NCBI GenBank assembly: GCA_028356125.1
Contig: JAOMTZ010000001.1
Span: 156,632 to 220,631 of the forward strand
Source: Candidatus Poseidoniaceae archaeon
GTDB lineage: Archaea; Thermoplasmatota; Poseidoniia; Poseidoniales; Poseidoniaceae
DNA length: 64,000 bases
Direction: 5' to 3'
The notes below the pieces were generated by a model, which was not told where the DNA came from, searched no databases, and saw only the letters and a program-made list of their open reading frames with translations. How positions within the stretch are numbered: position 1 is the stretch's first letter; each line of letters begins with the position of its first letter. Made by a program: the position numbers and the translations under genes. Shown here one piece after another: positions 9,964 to 19,600 of this stretch.

Positions 9964-10917
9964 TTACAGACCGGGAGCCGCTTCGCGCCAGTCTAATTCT
10001 TCTTCGTCCTCTTCCAAGTTGCGTCTAGCGATTACTGCAGCCGCCATACCTAGCATAGCAAGAGAAGGAATCAGTTCGAAGCCAGGGAGGTAAACACCAC
10101 GAACATAGATGGTAACCATCTGTGCCATTGCATTACATCCACTAGTCTCGTATCTACAAGAGAACTCGGAGATAGCCATAAACTCAAGTGTATGGTATTC
10201 ATCTGACCATCCTTGGTTCTTAGGAGTTCTAACTAGAACACGAACCTTAGTAGGTGCAGCCATACTTTCGATCTCAACAGAAACAAGCGGGATGGAGATT
10301 TGGAATCCCTTATCCTCTAGCTTGTCACGAGACTCATCAGTTACACCAACTGCAAACTTGTCAGCCCAGTTACCCTGGTTGTAAACCTTGAACTCAAAAT
10401 TGTGGTCTGTCTTTGGAGACAGTTGTAGGAACGGTTGTTCCGCTTCAACTTGTAGACGGCTAAACTGGAGAATGTTGATGATCATCTGAATCTTAGATTC
10501 TGCAGTGTTTGGAGGAGGAGCTCCGTTTGCTTCAACGACTGTTGCTGTAACTTCCAAGTTACGGCCAGACATGGTCATCCTCTGGTCTGCTCGAACAGTA
10601 GTCTGGAATTCGGATTCTGCACCTGGACCCAGAGAGATAGTACCTGGGGCTGCAACCACTAGCCCGTCTGCTGTAACCTGAATCTGGATTCTCTCAGCGT
10701 ATGCGTTAGGGTTGGTAACCTTACAGTTTGCGAAACCTGTTAATGTAGCACCAGGATATACCGGGACATCAACAGCCCCGCTAGGATTTGGTGAAAGACA
10801 TTGAAGGTCAACCGCTGGAACCGACACTGTTGTTTGAGCAGCAGCCGGTGTTGCGATTACAAGGATACTCGCCATGTAGATTGCGAGTAGGAAGAAAGAG
10901 CGTTGTAGAGCCTTCAT
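9964..10917 (-). CDS. Secreted CARDB-like protein with PGF-like C-terminal anchor
   Basis: A 317-residue protein starting MKALQRSFFLLAIYMAS, a signal peptide ending near PAAAQ. The frame is open 72 codons further upstream, but that extension has no conserved character and the signal peptide fixes the start at 10915-10917. The body has two beta-sandwich, CARDB-like regions (YPGATLTGFANCKVTNPNAY; FEFKVYNQGNWADKFAVGV). Near the end a PGFELIPSLAMLGMAAAVI segment followed by ARR resembles archaeal PGF-CTERM sorting signals. It then carries an extra acidic tail (LEEDEEELDWREAAPGL), which a processed signal usually lacks. It is divergent from sodN. Confidence 0.75.
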   Translation of the reverse strand: MKALQRSFFLLAIYMASILVIATPAAAQTTVSVPAVDLQCLSPNPSGAVDVPVYPGATLTGFANCKVTNPNAYAERIQIQVTADGLVVAAPGTISLGPGAESEFQTTVRADQRMTMSGRNLEVTATVVEANGAPPPNTAESKIQMIINILQFSRLQVEAEQPFLQLSPKTDHNFEFKVYNQGNWADKFAVGVTDESRDKLEDKGFQISIPLVSVEIESMAAPTKVRVLVRTPKNQGWSDEYHTLEFMAISEFSCRYETSGCNAMAQMVTIYVRGVYLPGFELIPSLAMLGMAAAVIARRNLEEDEEELDWREAAPGL

Positions 10918-11063
10918 GGTATCACCTATACACGACCCACCTCCTTGACCCTCATAACCATTTTGGGGACTTGCCTTAGGTAAAAGGGGAACTGTGGTGC
11001 ATTCTGAAACAAGGCACATGTTGATATGCTTATTCATTATCGACAGCACATCAGAGGGATTTG

Positions 11064-11510
11064 ATGACTGACGAGATTGTAATTGAAGCAGAAGCGCATT
11101 GTGACGGACCATGTGGTGTTTACGACCCAGCAAGTGCTAGAATAGCAGGCGAAGCAGTTCAATCCATGACCAACAAAATGTTGGCACTAACATGCCCTTC
11201 CACAGAAGATGGACAGGCTATGGCATCCTACTTGAACACAATGTCAAGGTATGCATCAATAAAAGAGGAAGAAGCTCAGAAGTGTAAGGAAGAATTACTA
11301 GTTCTATGGACTGATTTCTTCAAGCCTCAGCACCTAGAAGCAAACCCTGACCTTCACGACACATTCTGGCATGCTGCAAAGTTATGCTCAGCATGCAAGG
11401 TAGAGGTTTCTGCAGTGCACGCTCAAGAACTGATGGATGCTATCGAAGCAATTCACTCCATGTTCTGGGGAATAAAGGGCCGCGAAATCTCATGGATCCG
11501 CGCTTCATGA
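11064..11510 (+). CDS. sodN: Nickel superoxide dismutase
   Basis: The enzyme disproportionates superoxide to oxygen and hydrogen peroxide. The nickel hook HCDGPCGVYDPAS is intact: His1, Cys2 and Cys6 bind the metal and Tyr9 gates the site. It follows an 11-residue leader (MTDEIVIEAEA) that must be cut off to free His1. The rest is the helical bundle typical of the family, with the usual total length of about 150 residues (148 here). The start is the ATG at 11064, three nt after a TTG; AGAGGG lies just upstream as ribosome site. It overlaps the maturation protease gene by four nt (ATGA), so the pair is translationally coupled. NiSOD is mainly bacterial, so transfer into this archaeal lineage is likely. 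Confidence 0.96.
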   Translation: MTDEIVIEAEAHCDGPCGVYDPASARIAGEAVQSMTNKMLALTCPSTEDGQAMASYLNTMSRYASIKEEEAQKCKEELLVLWTDFFKPQHLEANPDLHDTFWHAAKLCSACKVEVSAVHAQELMDAIEAIHSMFWGIKGREISWIRAS

Positions 11511-11785
11511 AAGTAGTAATCAAAGGCGACTCAATGTGGCCTACATACAGTAATGGCGACATTATTAGTTGCTCTGAGTTCAACGATTCCGATATTGAGT
11601 TATCATCAGTTGTAATATTCAACCACCCTCTAAAGAAAGGTGTAGTCTGCGTAAAGAGAGTAAAAAGAATTGATGGCGACAAATTATTCGTACAAGGGGA
11701 CAATCCGGACCCAACTGCTAGTGAAGATTCTCACAATTTCGGATGGATTTCTAAGGGCCTTGTTTTCGCACTGAACAACGAGTGA
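11507..11785 (+). CDS. sodX: Nickel superoxide dismutase maturation protease (S26 family)
   Basis: A short S24/S26 signal-peptidase-like protease that removes the SodN leader. The 92-residue protein has the nucleophile motif KGDSMWPTYSNGD, a general-base Lys within CVKRVKRI, and the C-terminal box GDNPDPTASEDS. No membrane anchor is visible, as usual for SodX. I chose the ATG at 11507, which overlaps the sodN stop as ATGA; an in-frame ATG five codons upstream (11492) is also possible. Adjacent placement after sodN is the standard arrangement and strongly supports the assignment. Confidence 0.92.
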   Translation: MKVVIKGDSMWPTYSNGDIISCSEFNDSDIELSSVVIFNHPLKKGVVCVKRVKRIDGDKLFVQGDNPDPTASEDSHNFGWISKGLVFALNNE

Positions 11786-11792
11786 AAATAAG

Positions 11793-11865
11793 TGGACCCG
11801 GAGGGACTTGAACCCACGACCGCCCGGTTATGAGCCGGGTGCTCCACCAACTAAGCTACAGGTCC
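11793..11865 (-). tRNA. tRNA with CAU anticodon (elongator Met or Ile2)
   Basis: The 73-nt minus-strand sequence folds as a tRNA. The acceptor GGACCTG pairs with CGGGTCC and the discriminator base is A. The five-pair anticodon stem CCCGG/CCGGG carries loop CTCATAA, and the T arm has GGTTCAAGTC. The anticodon is CAT. It lacks the three consecutive G-C pairs arrangement expected of an initiator, so elongator Met is the first choice, but a lysidine-like modified Ile2 tRNA cannot be excluded by eye. No intron is visible. It lies 12 nt downstream of the HD-domain gene and may share its transcript. Confidence 0.93.
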
Positions 11866-11877
11866 GTAGCAATCACC

Positions 11878-13167
11878 TCAAGAGGTTGGTAGTCTTGACT
11901 GTGATGGTTTGATTACTTCTCTAGCAATCTGCTCACACTTGTCTCTGACAACCTCAGGGATGAATATCAAAGCCTGTTCTGATGCCAGAGTTAGGCTTTG
12001 AATAAGAGATGAGTGCTCTACGACATCTCTGCCATCTTCGAGCATTATGCCTTGACTGTAGGGCATGTATCCTTTCTTTCGGATACTCGCAGTGATTATG
12101 TCTTCACGACTAAAACCTGCGGATTCAACAACGGGTAAAATCTTAGGAATTACTACTGAACTCATCTCAGCATTCAATTCACCAATACGAATAGATTTGT
12201 GATAATCTCTTCTCGAAACTAGACGTTTGGCGTACCCCGATAACACCTTGTCACCATGGTCTGCCCAATCCATCAATACACCATTGATGTCTGCGTCGGT
12301 TAAACGAACGTATTGTTTGACATTGAGATCTTTATTGCACAACATGTTTTCCAGAGATTCACTCAAAACCAACTCTCCATTATTGGCCAATTCTTTAGCC
12401 CTTGCCAGAACTCGAACTAAATATTCTTGAGTTAATTGGTTAACCTTGTGGAAATACACCTGGTTATACAAATGGTATCTAGTTACTAAGTATGCTTCAA
12501 TTGCAGGAAGTCCCCAGTTCTTGGCATATAAATGTCCAGATTCATCGACTCTAAGTGCTCTGATTACACGTGCAGAATCAAATCCACCAATTTGAGCGCC
12601 TGAATTAGCTTGATCTCTAATCATGTAATCCATACGGTCAACATCTAACTGACTACTCACTATTTCCTTGAGGAACGGAGAGATTGGCTTACCACCAAAC
12701 TCAGATAGACCAGAATACAATGCAAAAAGACGACCTGTTCTCTCTTCACCAAGTATTTCACGAATAGCAATACCGATTTCAGTATCTTCAGATTCGAGCA
12801 TCATTCGGCCCCAATCTTCGTGACTGTGAAAATTAGCGAAGACTTTGTCTGTCTCTAAAAGGTGAGAGAACGGAGGATGACCAATATCATGTAAGAGGGC
12901 TGCAATAGATACCAGTTCTGAATCTTCAGGAGAAATAATACCTGGTTGAGAATCCGACAAATGGTCACAAAGTACTCTCGCCAAGTGGTAGGCACCTAGG
13001 CTGTGCGAGAATCTATTGTGAGTTGCAGCAGGGAATACATAATGACATGTAGCAAGTTGCTGGATGTTACGCAGTCTTTGGAATTCACGAGTGTCGATGA
13101 GTTTGGCAATGCGTGCCGGAACGAAGATATCGCGATGAATCTCATCACGTATTACACGGTCCCTCAT
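11878..13167 (-). CDS. HD-domain (d)NTP phosphohydrolase-like protein
   Basis: A 429-residue HD superfamily protein. Metal ligands are visible in the order H (THNRFSHSLGAYHLA), HD (AALLHDIGHPPFSHLLE), and a later D (QLDVDRMDYMIRDQ). This is the arrangement of the SAMHD1/dGTPase-like branch that hydrolyses dNTPs to nucleoside and triphosphate. The N-terminal IRDEIHRDIFVP and the QRLRNIQQL segment also match that branch. Substrate cannot be told from sequence. The start is the ATG at 13165-13167; a TTG nine codons upstream is in frame but less likely. It is divergent from the EF-hand/OB-like surface gene. Confidence 0.88.
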   Translation of the reverse strand: MRDRVIRDEIHRDIFVPARIAKLIDTREFQRLRNIQQLATCHYVFPAATHNRFSHSLGAYHLARVLCDHLSDSQPGIISPEDSELVSIAALLHDIGHPPFSHLLETDKVFANFHSHEDWGRMMLESEDTEIGIAIREILGEERTGRLFALYSGLSEFGGKPISPFLKEIVSSQLDVDRMDYMIRDQANSGAQIGGFDSARVIRALRVDESGHLYAKNWGLPAIEAYLVTRYHLYNQVYFHKVNQLTQEYLVRVLARAKELANNGELVLSESLENMLCNKDLNVKQYVRLTDADINGVLMDWADHGDKVLSGYAKRLVSRRDYHKSIRIGELNAEMSSVVIPKILPVVESAGFSREDIITASIRKKGYMPYSQGIMLEDGRDVVEHSSLIQSLTLASEQALIFIPEVVRDKCEQIAREVIKPSQSRLPTS

Positions 13168-13243
13168 GTTTGGGCCTTTGGCATCTAATATCAAGTCCTT
13201 TCGCTGCGCAAGAGATTATTGTACTGGATGGTTTGGACGGGGT

Positions 13244-15073
13244 ATGAGCGAGAGTGCACAGTTGGATGACAGTGACTCAAAACCCGATGATGTCGAGGAA
13301 CTTGTGTCAGAAGCAAACATCGAAATGGATGTTGATTCTGTATTCGAAACCTATGATGCCAACTCCGACGGTAAAATAGAGCATAGCGAGTATGTTGCCA
13401 AACATAAAGCAGAAGTCGAAAGTGGAGGCGTTTCAGGTTTCATTGACCGCCTACTTGATGACAGCCCTGAACTTAGAGGCCAGAGACTTTGGGTCATGTT
13501 CGCATTATCGGTTCTACTCGTAGCAGCTATGAATGCTTATGCAATGGTGAGAGAACCTGAACTCGTGAAAATTGAGAATTTGGTTGAACATAACAACGAA
13601 GTTGTGTCAATTGAAGGAACTGTTCTATCTTGGGTTGAAGACCCTTATTCATCTGGAGAAGATCGTGTTAATATCATTATCGAAGACGATACCGGAGTGG
13701 CACAATTGCGTTGGTATCGATTTGGAGAAATACCAATGATCGGCACTAAAGTTACCGCTACTGGCGACGTAATAGAATACAACGGCCGGCTCTGGCTGCA
13801 GGCTCTAGGAAGTGGAGCACTGTCATGGGACGAATCCGATGTTCCGGACGCCCCGATCATAGCAATCTCTACTATTGCTGCAAACCCTCAAGATTTCGTA
13901 GGAGATGCATTTACAATTACAGGCTATATTTCAAAACCTGTAAATCCTAATGCAACATTTACTTCACTTGACTTAAGAGACCACCCCAATTATGGTAATC
14001 ACGAGCACCAAATGAATATGATAATTCATTCTGCGCCAGGGCAGTGGTTAGAAGCCGGGCAGAAAGTAGAGATTACTGCTGTAATCGAATACAGCCAGAA
14101 GTTCCTACAGTGGACCATCCACACAGAAGGCCCAGAGATTAGAATTGTTAGAACACACGAGCCTCAGGCAACCACTATTGGTTGGTCTAATTACCAAACC
14201 TGGTCATACAATTCAGGTGCTAAAGTCTTACTAGTTGGTGAAATATCTGGCGATGAGATTATTGAATCTGGAGGCGATTTGAGGGCTTGTGTCCTCAATT
14301 CAGGAGACCTTTCATCTTACGAAGGAGAAGAAGTCAGTTTCGGTGGGAGACTGATTTGGTCAACTTCTTATGCGGGCTGGTGTATCGATGCATCTGGTTC
14401 TATTGAAGTAGATTTAATCGATGTATCTGATGCTGAAAACCTACTAGGACAGCTATCCAGTAACCCTGCAGATACATTGGAGGAAGTTGCAAACGGCACC
14501 ACATTCCTAATCACCGGAGTTGTATCTGGCTCTACGCTGATGAGCGAAACTGGTGATACAAAAATAATCATAGCCAACGCAGTATATCCAAACACCTTAG
14601 CAAAAATGGATGCTTACGTTCCGGTAGGACAACATTACGGCTGGCTAGAAGAAGGTCAACCGATCGTTGCTAATGTCACTGTATCTTGGAACTCTGCAAG
14701 TTCTGAATTCCAGTTGATGGTGCTCGACATGGTCCTCACTGGTGAACCAACATCCGCCAACCCTTACGACCTAAGTGATGGAGCACCTGCATTCTATGAC
14801 TTGAACAAAATCACTAGCATCATTGGAAACATTGTGACTATCGACGGTCAAATGTACCTACAGAAAGAAGGTGGCGAACAGAAAATTAGAATCAATGCAC
14901 AATTCAACTCAATCGGTCTTAATGAACAGCACGAAGGGCTAACCCTGAAGTGGACTGGAAGACTGATTGAAGTTCCTAATGATGTCACTCTAGCACACAT
15001 ATATGTTCTAGACAATGCAGATGTTACCGATGAAGATGGTAATGGCATTGCTGATGATGCAGAGGATGCTTGA
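13244..15073 (+). CDS. Membrane protein with EF-hand and tandem OB-like extracellular domains
   Basis: The 609-residue protein starts at the ATG at 13244, after GACGGGGT; the open frame upstream is not protein-like. An acidic N-terminus contains one EF-hand-type calcium loop (DANSDGKIEHSE, about residues 36-47). A single TM segment (WVMFALSVLLVAAMNAYAM) follows at about residues 82-100. About 490 residues come next and appear to hold five OB-fold-like units: each starts with a phrase such as VVSIEGTVLSW, FTITGYIS, VLLVGEISG, FLITGVVSG or IIGNIVTID, and ends in a beta strand. A DxDGNGxxD motif closes the protein. OB folds outside the membrane may bind sugars or metals rather than nucleic acid. 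It runs into the transporter gene 12 nt later. Confidence 0.75.
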   Translation: MSESAQLDDSDSKPDDVEELVSEANIEMDVDSVFETYDANSDGKIEHSEYVAKHKAEVESGGVSGFIDRLLDDSPELRGQRLWVMFALSVLLVAAMNAYAMVREPELVKIENLVEHNNEVVSIEGTVLSWVEDPYSSGEDRVNIIIEDDTGVAQLRWYRFGEIPMIGTKVTATGDVIEYNGRLWLQALGSGALSWDESDVPDAPIIAISTIAANPQDFVGDAFTITGYISKPVNPNATFTSLDLRDHPNYGNHEHQMNMIIHSAPGQWLEAGQKVEITAVIEYSQKFLQWTIHTEGPEIRIVRTHEPQATTIGWSNYQTWSYNSGAKVLLVGEISGDEIIESGGDLRACVLNSGDLSSYEGEEVSFGGRLIWSTSYAGWCIDASGSIEVDLIDVSDAENLLGQLSSNPADTLEEVANGTTFLITGVVSGSTLMSETGDTKIIIANAVYPNTLAKMDAYVPVGQHYGWLEEGQPIVANVTVSWNSASSEFQLMVLDMVLTGEPTSANPYDLSDGAPAFYDLNKITSIIGNIVTIDGQMYLQKEGGEQKIRINAQFNSIGLNEQHEGLTLKWTGRLIEVPNDVTLAHIYVLDNADVTDEDGNGIADDAEDA

Positions 15074-15085
15074 GGAGGAATTCAT

Positions 15086-16585
15086 ATGGATGGATTCTGG
15101 TTGGAGTTTGGGTGGATGCTAGCAGCGCTATTTATTGGCGTATGCATAGGATCTTTGACCGGACTTATTCCCGGATTCCACGTAAACAATGTTGCTTTGA
15201 TTCTACTTGGAGTATCGCCTGCATTGCTAGCAATTGGAATACCCTTGTCTGCTGCTGCAGGAATAATTGTAGCAACAGGAGTAGTCCATACTTTCCTCAA
15301 TTATATCCCCTCGGCGCTGATAGGTGCGCCCGGTGCAGATACTGCCTTAGCACTTTTACCCGGGCATCGAATGTTACTATCTGGAAATGCTCCTAAGGGA
15401 GTTGCATACTCTGCTAGGGGGAGCCAGTTAGGGTTATTCTTGTCTCTGCCTTTGATTGTTGCAGCAAGAATCGCATTCGGGCCAGAGTTAGGGCTTTACG
15501 ACACTCTCCGAGGTGCACTTCCATTTGTGCTACTCTCTATATCGTTACTACTACTAGCAACTGAAACTACAAGGCTTGATTTCCCAAATTGGGTTACCAA
15601 AATCACTTTTGGAAAGTTAGGCGGAGATTCTAGGTTTGCAGGTTATATCGCTGCTACAGCATTCTTCCTACTTTCTGGATTATACGGATGGGGAGTATTC
15701 AACCTACCAGTTCGATCACCGGTTGACATGCCAGGTGCTGGACTCTTGCTACCTGCTCTAGCAGGATTATTCGGAATTGCGAACTTGCTAGATATCTATG
15801 CGACAACCTCAGAGATACCTCCTCAGAAAGAGGATTGGGAATTACCTCCATCTGGACCTCTAATCGTTCCATGCTTCCTATCATCATGTGCCGGAGCTGC
15901 AATGGGCGTACTACCGGGAATGACTGCAGCGCAAGCAACTGTTTTGGTAATGGGTGGTAGGAATGCCGCTGCAAAGTTACAGGGCAAAGAAGGGGTAGGA
16001 CTTGACTGGGAAACTCGTCAATTAACACAATTAACAGATGAAGAATTACTCGCTTTGGCAAGAGCAGAGGCTGCTGGTGAAGGAGAGAGCCCACACACAA
16101 AGCAAGATCTAGAAATCATTGCATTACTATCTGCTACAAATACTGCAGTCACAGTCATGGTTCTTGGATTCCTGTATATCATTGGAAGATCACGTTCAGG
16201 TGCTACGCTCGCTCTGAAGCAGATGTACCCTGTCGACACATGGAGTGGGCTGCACCCGACTACTGATTTTATCAGATTGCTCGCACTTACTATTGCAGCC
16301 GGACTGATTGCAGTACCTTTGATGCGCCATGTTGGAAAAGGAATTCTTCAACTTCACGAGGCAGTTCCTCTTCAATCAATGGTATTGGGGGTAATCATAT
16401 TTGTCACCGCATTGGTATGGCTGTCTACTGGATGGGTTGGAATTGGAGTACTAATCATTGGTACAATCATGGGATTGATACCTCCAAGAATTGGAATTAG
16501 GCGTTCACACGGAATGGGTATCATCATTGTACCAATTATGATTTACACATTTGCACAGAAGTACGATGCGTTTGGATTCTTGTGA
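15086..16585 (+). CDS. TctA-like membrane transporter (archaeal COG1784 type)
   Basis: The 499-residue protein has 10 or more TM segments and the two glycine-rich signatures of the TctA/DUF112 superfamily: GSLTGLIPGFHVNN in the first half and GAAMGVLPGMTAAQATV in the second, reflecting internal duplication. Bacterial TctA imports tricarboxylates with TctB and the binding protein TctC. Neither partner is visible nearby, and archaeal members generally stand alone, so the substrate is unknown. The start ATG at 15086 is preceded by GAGGAGGAA, one of the strongest ribosome sites in the window. The gene follows the EF-hand/OB-like gene by 12 nt and is probably co-transcribed. Confidence 0.82.
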   Translation: MDGFWLEFGWMLAALFIGVCIGSLTGLIPGFHVNNVALILLGVSPALLAIGIPLSAAAGIIVATGVVHTFLNYIPSALIGAPGADTALALLPGHRMLLSGNAPKGVAYSARGSQLGLFLSLPLIVAARIAFGPELGLYDTLRGALPFVLLSISLLLLATETTRLDFPNWVTKITFGKLGGDSRFAGYIAATAFFLLSGLYGWGVFNLPVRSPVDMPGAGLLLPALAGLFGIANLLDIYATTSEIPPQKEDWELPPSGPLIVPCFLSSCAGAAMGVLPGMTAAQATVLVMGGRNAAAKLQGKEGVGLDWETRQLTQLTDEELLALARAEAAGEGESPHTKQDLEIIALLSATNTAVTVMVLGFLYIIGRSRSGATLALKQMYPVDTWSGLHPTTDFIRLLALTIAAGLIAVPLMRHVGKGILQLHEAVPLQSMVLGVIIFVTALVWLSTGWVGIGVLIIGTIMGLIPPRIGIRRSHGMGIIIVPIMIYTFAQKYDAFGFL

Positions 16586-16671
16586 TTTTGACTGAATTGC
16601 GCCCTGCCATAAATTTGCCAGTTAGAAGAAAGCATCAAGGGCATTGCCATAGTCGAAGGACTAGTGGTCGC

Positions 16672-19600
16672 ATGAAGTCTCGTGTATTTTTCCTCAGTTT
16701 TATCCTGATGATGTCCCCCCTGTTGTCGTTTGTAGATGTATCAGAAGCAACATCTGGTAGAGCATTAGCCTGCAATGGAACAGTTTGCCTCAACGAAGCA
16801 TTACCAAATCCAAATGGAGCAGATGATGCGGCTTGGCCAAATGGTGAATGGATGGAAATATACAACTCAGGAGCAACACCAGTAGATGTTCTAAACTGGA
16901 AACTTATCAACAAAGCAAGTAAGACTTTAGATTTTGATTCAGCATCGATTGTAGGATTTGAAGCTGGTAATTCCAGCACTTGGACTATTCAGCCAGGCGA
17001 CTACATGGTCATAGCAAGAAACGGAGCGCCGCAATCGCAATTCTACCTAACTAACACCTTTGATTTCATTACTATGGAAGACTCTTCAGGAAATATAATC
17101 GACCAAGCATCTTGGAACTCTTCATCCTCTGGATTCAGTCTAGAAGAAGACTCATCTAGTGCAACCAATGACTGGATTTCAACTAACAGCCCAACTCCTG
17201 GAACTGTGAACAGTGCATCAACATCACCTGTCACATCTGACTTAAGAATCAATGAAGTAATGGCAAACCCTTGGCCATCTGATGACAATGCATCGTGGCC
17301 AGGAGGAGAATGGTTCGAAATTTGGAACTCTGGCCTGACCGACATCGACCTAACGGGTTGGTATGTTCAGGACGCTGCAGGAAACAATATTGCATTCAAT
17401 GAAAGCCATCTTATTGGTTCCCCGATAATCGCAGCCGACGACTACAGAATAGTTGCTGTTAACTCATCCAATGGTCGCAGCATTCTGAATAATGGTGGAG
17501 AGACATTGGTAATGTATTGGCCAAATGGCACTCAAGCACAAATGATTTCCTGGACAAAGAACGTCGCTGGATTCTCACTCTCCCCACAGATGGATAATTC
17601 GTGGTCATTTTCGTCTTACCCAACGCCGGGCACACAAAATGCACTGGACTGGGATGCGATTGTTAGTGGAGCACCTATCATCAAAATCACAGAAGTACTG
17701 GTTAACTCAACAAATGATGGAGCACCACTGCCTGACGGAGAATGGATCGAGATTCACAACCCGACCAACAATGATCTAGACTTAGTGAATTGGAAATTGA
17801 TGGATGGAATGGGTAACGTTACCAATATCGACATCAATAGTTTGTTACAAAACTCATCGCAACCTGACACCCTGATTTCAGCAGATGGAAGAAGATTAGT
17901 TCAGTTCTCAATGGGTACTGAATTATGGGACTACTACAACCAGGTCATGCTGATTGATGAATTTGGAGCTATTGTACACAAAGCATGGTGGACAGATCAC
18001 CCCGGAATGAATGTGACTCTAATTGAGCCTGCAGACCCATTGCAGCCTTGGATACCTGCAAGTTACCCTACACCTGGGCAACCAGAACCAGGTACTACAA
18101 CAATAATCGGTGAATTAGCCTTCAATGAAATATTTGCAGATGCGGTTGGTAATGACTCATGGAGTTGGCCCAACGGGGAATGGATTGAACTCATCAACAC
18201 TGGAAGCCAACCTGTTGACATTGCAAACTGGCACTTTACATCAGGCTCTCGTAATTTCAATATCAATGAACATCAGATGCCTCTCAAAACAGGAACAACA
18301 ATCGCACCGGGAGAGATTGTTTTGGTAGCAATCAATGGTAGTCAAGGGTTCTATCTCAAAAATACAATCGACACTATGGAATTGAGAGATTCGTCAAACC
18401 AAATCATTTCGTCATTAACCTACAACTACACGACAGAAGGCGAATCGAGTTGGTTATGGAATGGAGAATGGACGCAGGCACCATGGGCAACACCAGGAGT
18501 AGCTAATCCGGACACCTCACCTTACCTTGGTGATGATACAATCGAAATTACCGAAATTTTAGCCCATTGCTCCGAAGGAACGATTACACCTAGTGATGAT
18601 TGGGTTGAAGTTCTGAATAATGGAACACAAGTTATTGACCTCAGTGCTTGGAGATTAATATCCGATGACGGTGACTTATTCCACATGCGTGACAGCAACA
18701 TTTGGAACTCTACTGCAATGACCTTAGCACCGGGCCTTCGTGCAGTATTTACAACACCAAACTGGTTCATTAGTGGACTTGGTGGCTCTGCAATTCTGGA
18801 AGACCCGGATGGTAACGAAGTGGATCGAGTTGATTGGACAATCACTACAGATTGTACGACAATGAATAGCGAAGGTGAAGTTTTGCCATGGCCTACTCCT
18901 GGACAACCAGAGCCGGACACTACAAATTTCACAAACCCTGAAGATTTAATGTTCAGTCGTTTTATGTTTGAAGAGAAGAGTCAAACTACTAATGATGAGT
19001 TCTTTGAAATTAGCAATACTGGAACTCAGGCTGCAAGTTTGACAGGGTGGATGATACGTAAGACAACTACCGGAGGAGTTAGTTTCAATGGCACCTTTAT
19101 TTCAGGACAAATATCTGCAGACTCCTCAGTAATAATCAGTCCTGATGCAGACTCGGTCAAAGCTATGGGTTCCACCATGATCTTAGATGCTGATGATGTA
19201 ATGAGTTACCCTGTATGGATGCCGAATAGTGGTGCAACCATGCAACTTGTATCTCCAGATGGAATTGTCGCAGACACATTTGTTTACGGAAACGGACCTA
19301 CATCTTCAGAAGGATGGTCAGGGCCCTCTATTGGAGTTCCTGTAACTACCGTAGACAGAATCCTGTACCTGAGAGGAGATGGTTGCGGCGACATGCAAGA
19401 TACTGATTCATCAAGTGATTGGGAAATGCGTTGGTCTGTTGCTGGTGCAAGCCACTTCTGTGGAATAAACACATTTAGTGATGATACAACAGTAACTCCA
19501 CTAATTGGACCAGATAATGGTGGATTTAGTGAAGTCATCAATTTGCTGGGTGCCGCTGAAGATTCAATTCACCTGCATGTCTATCAATTACATCATCCAA

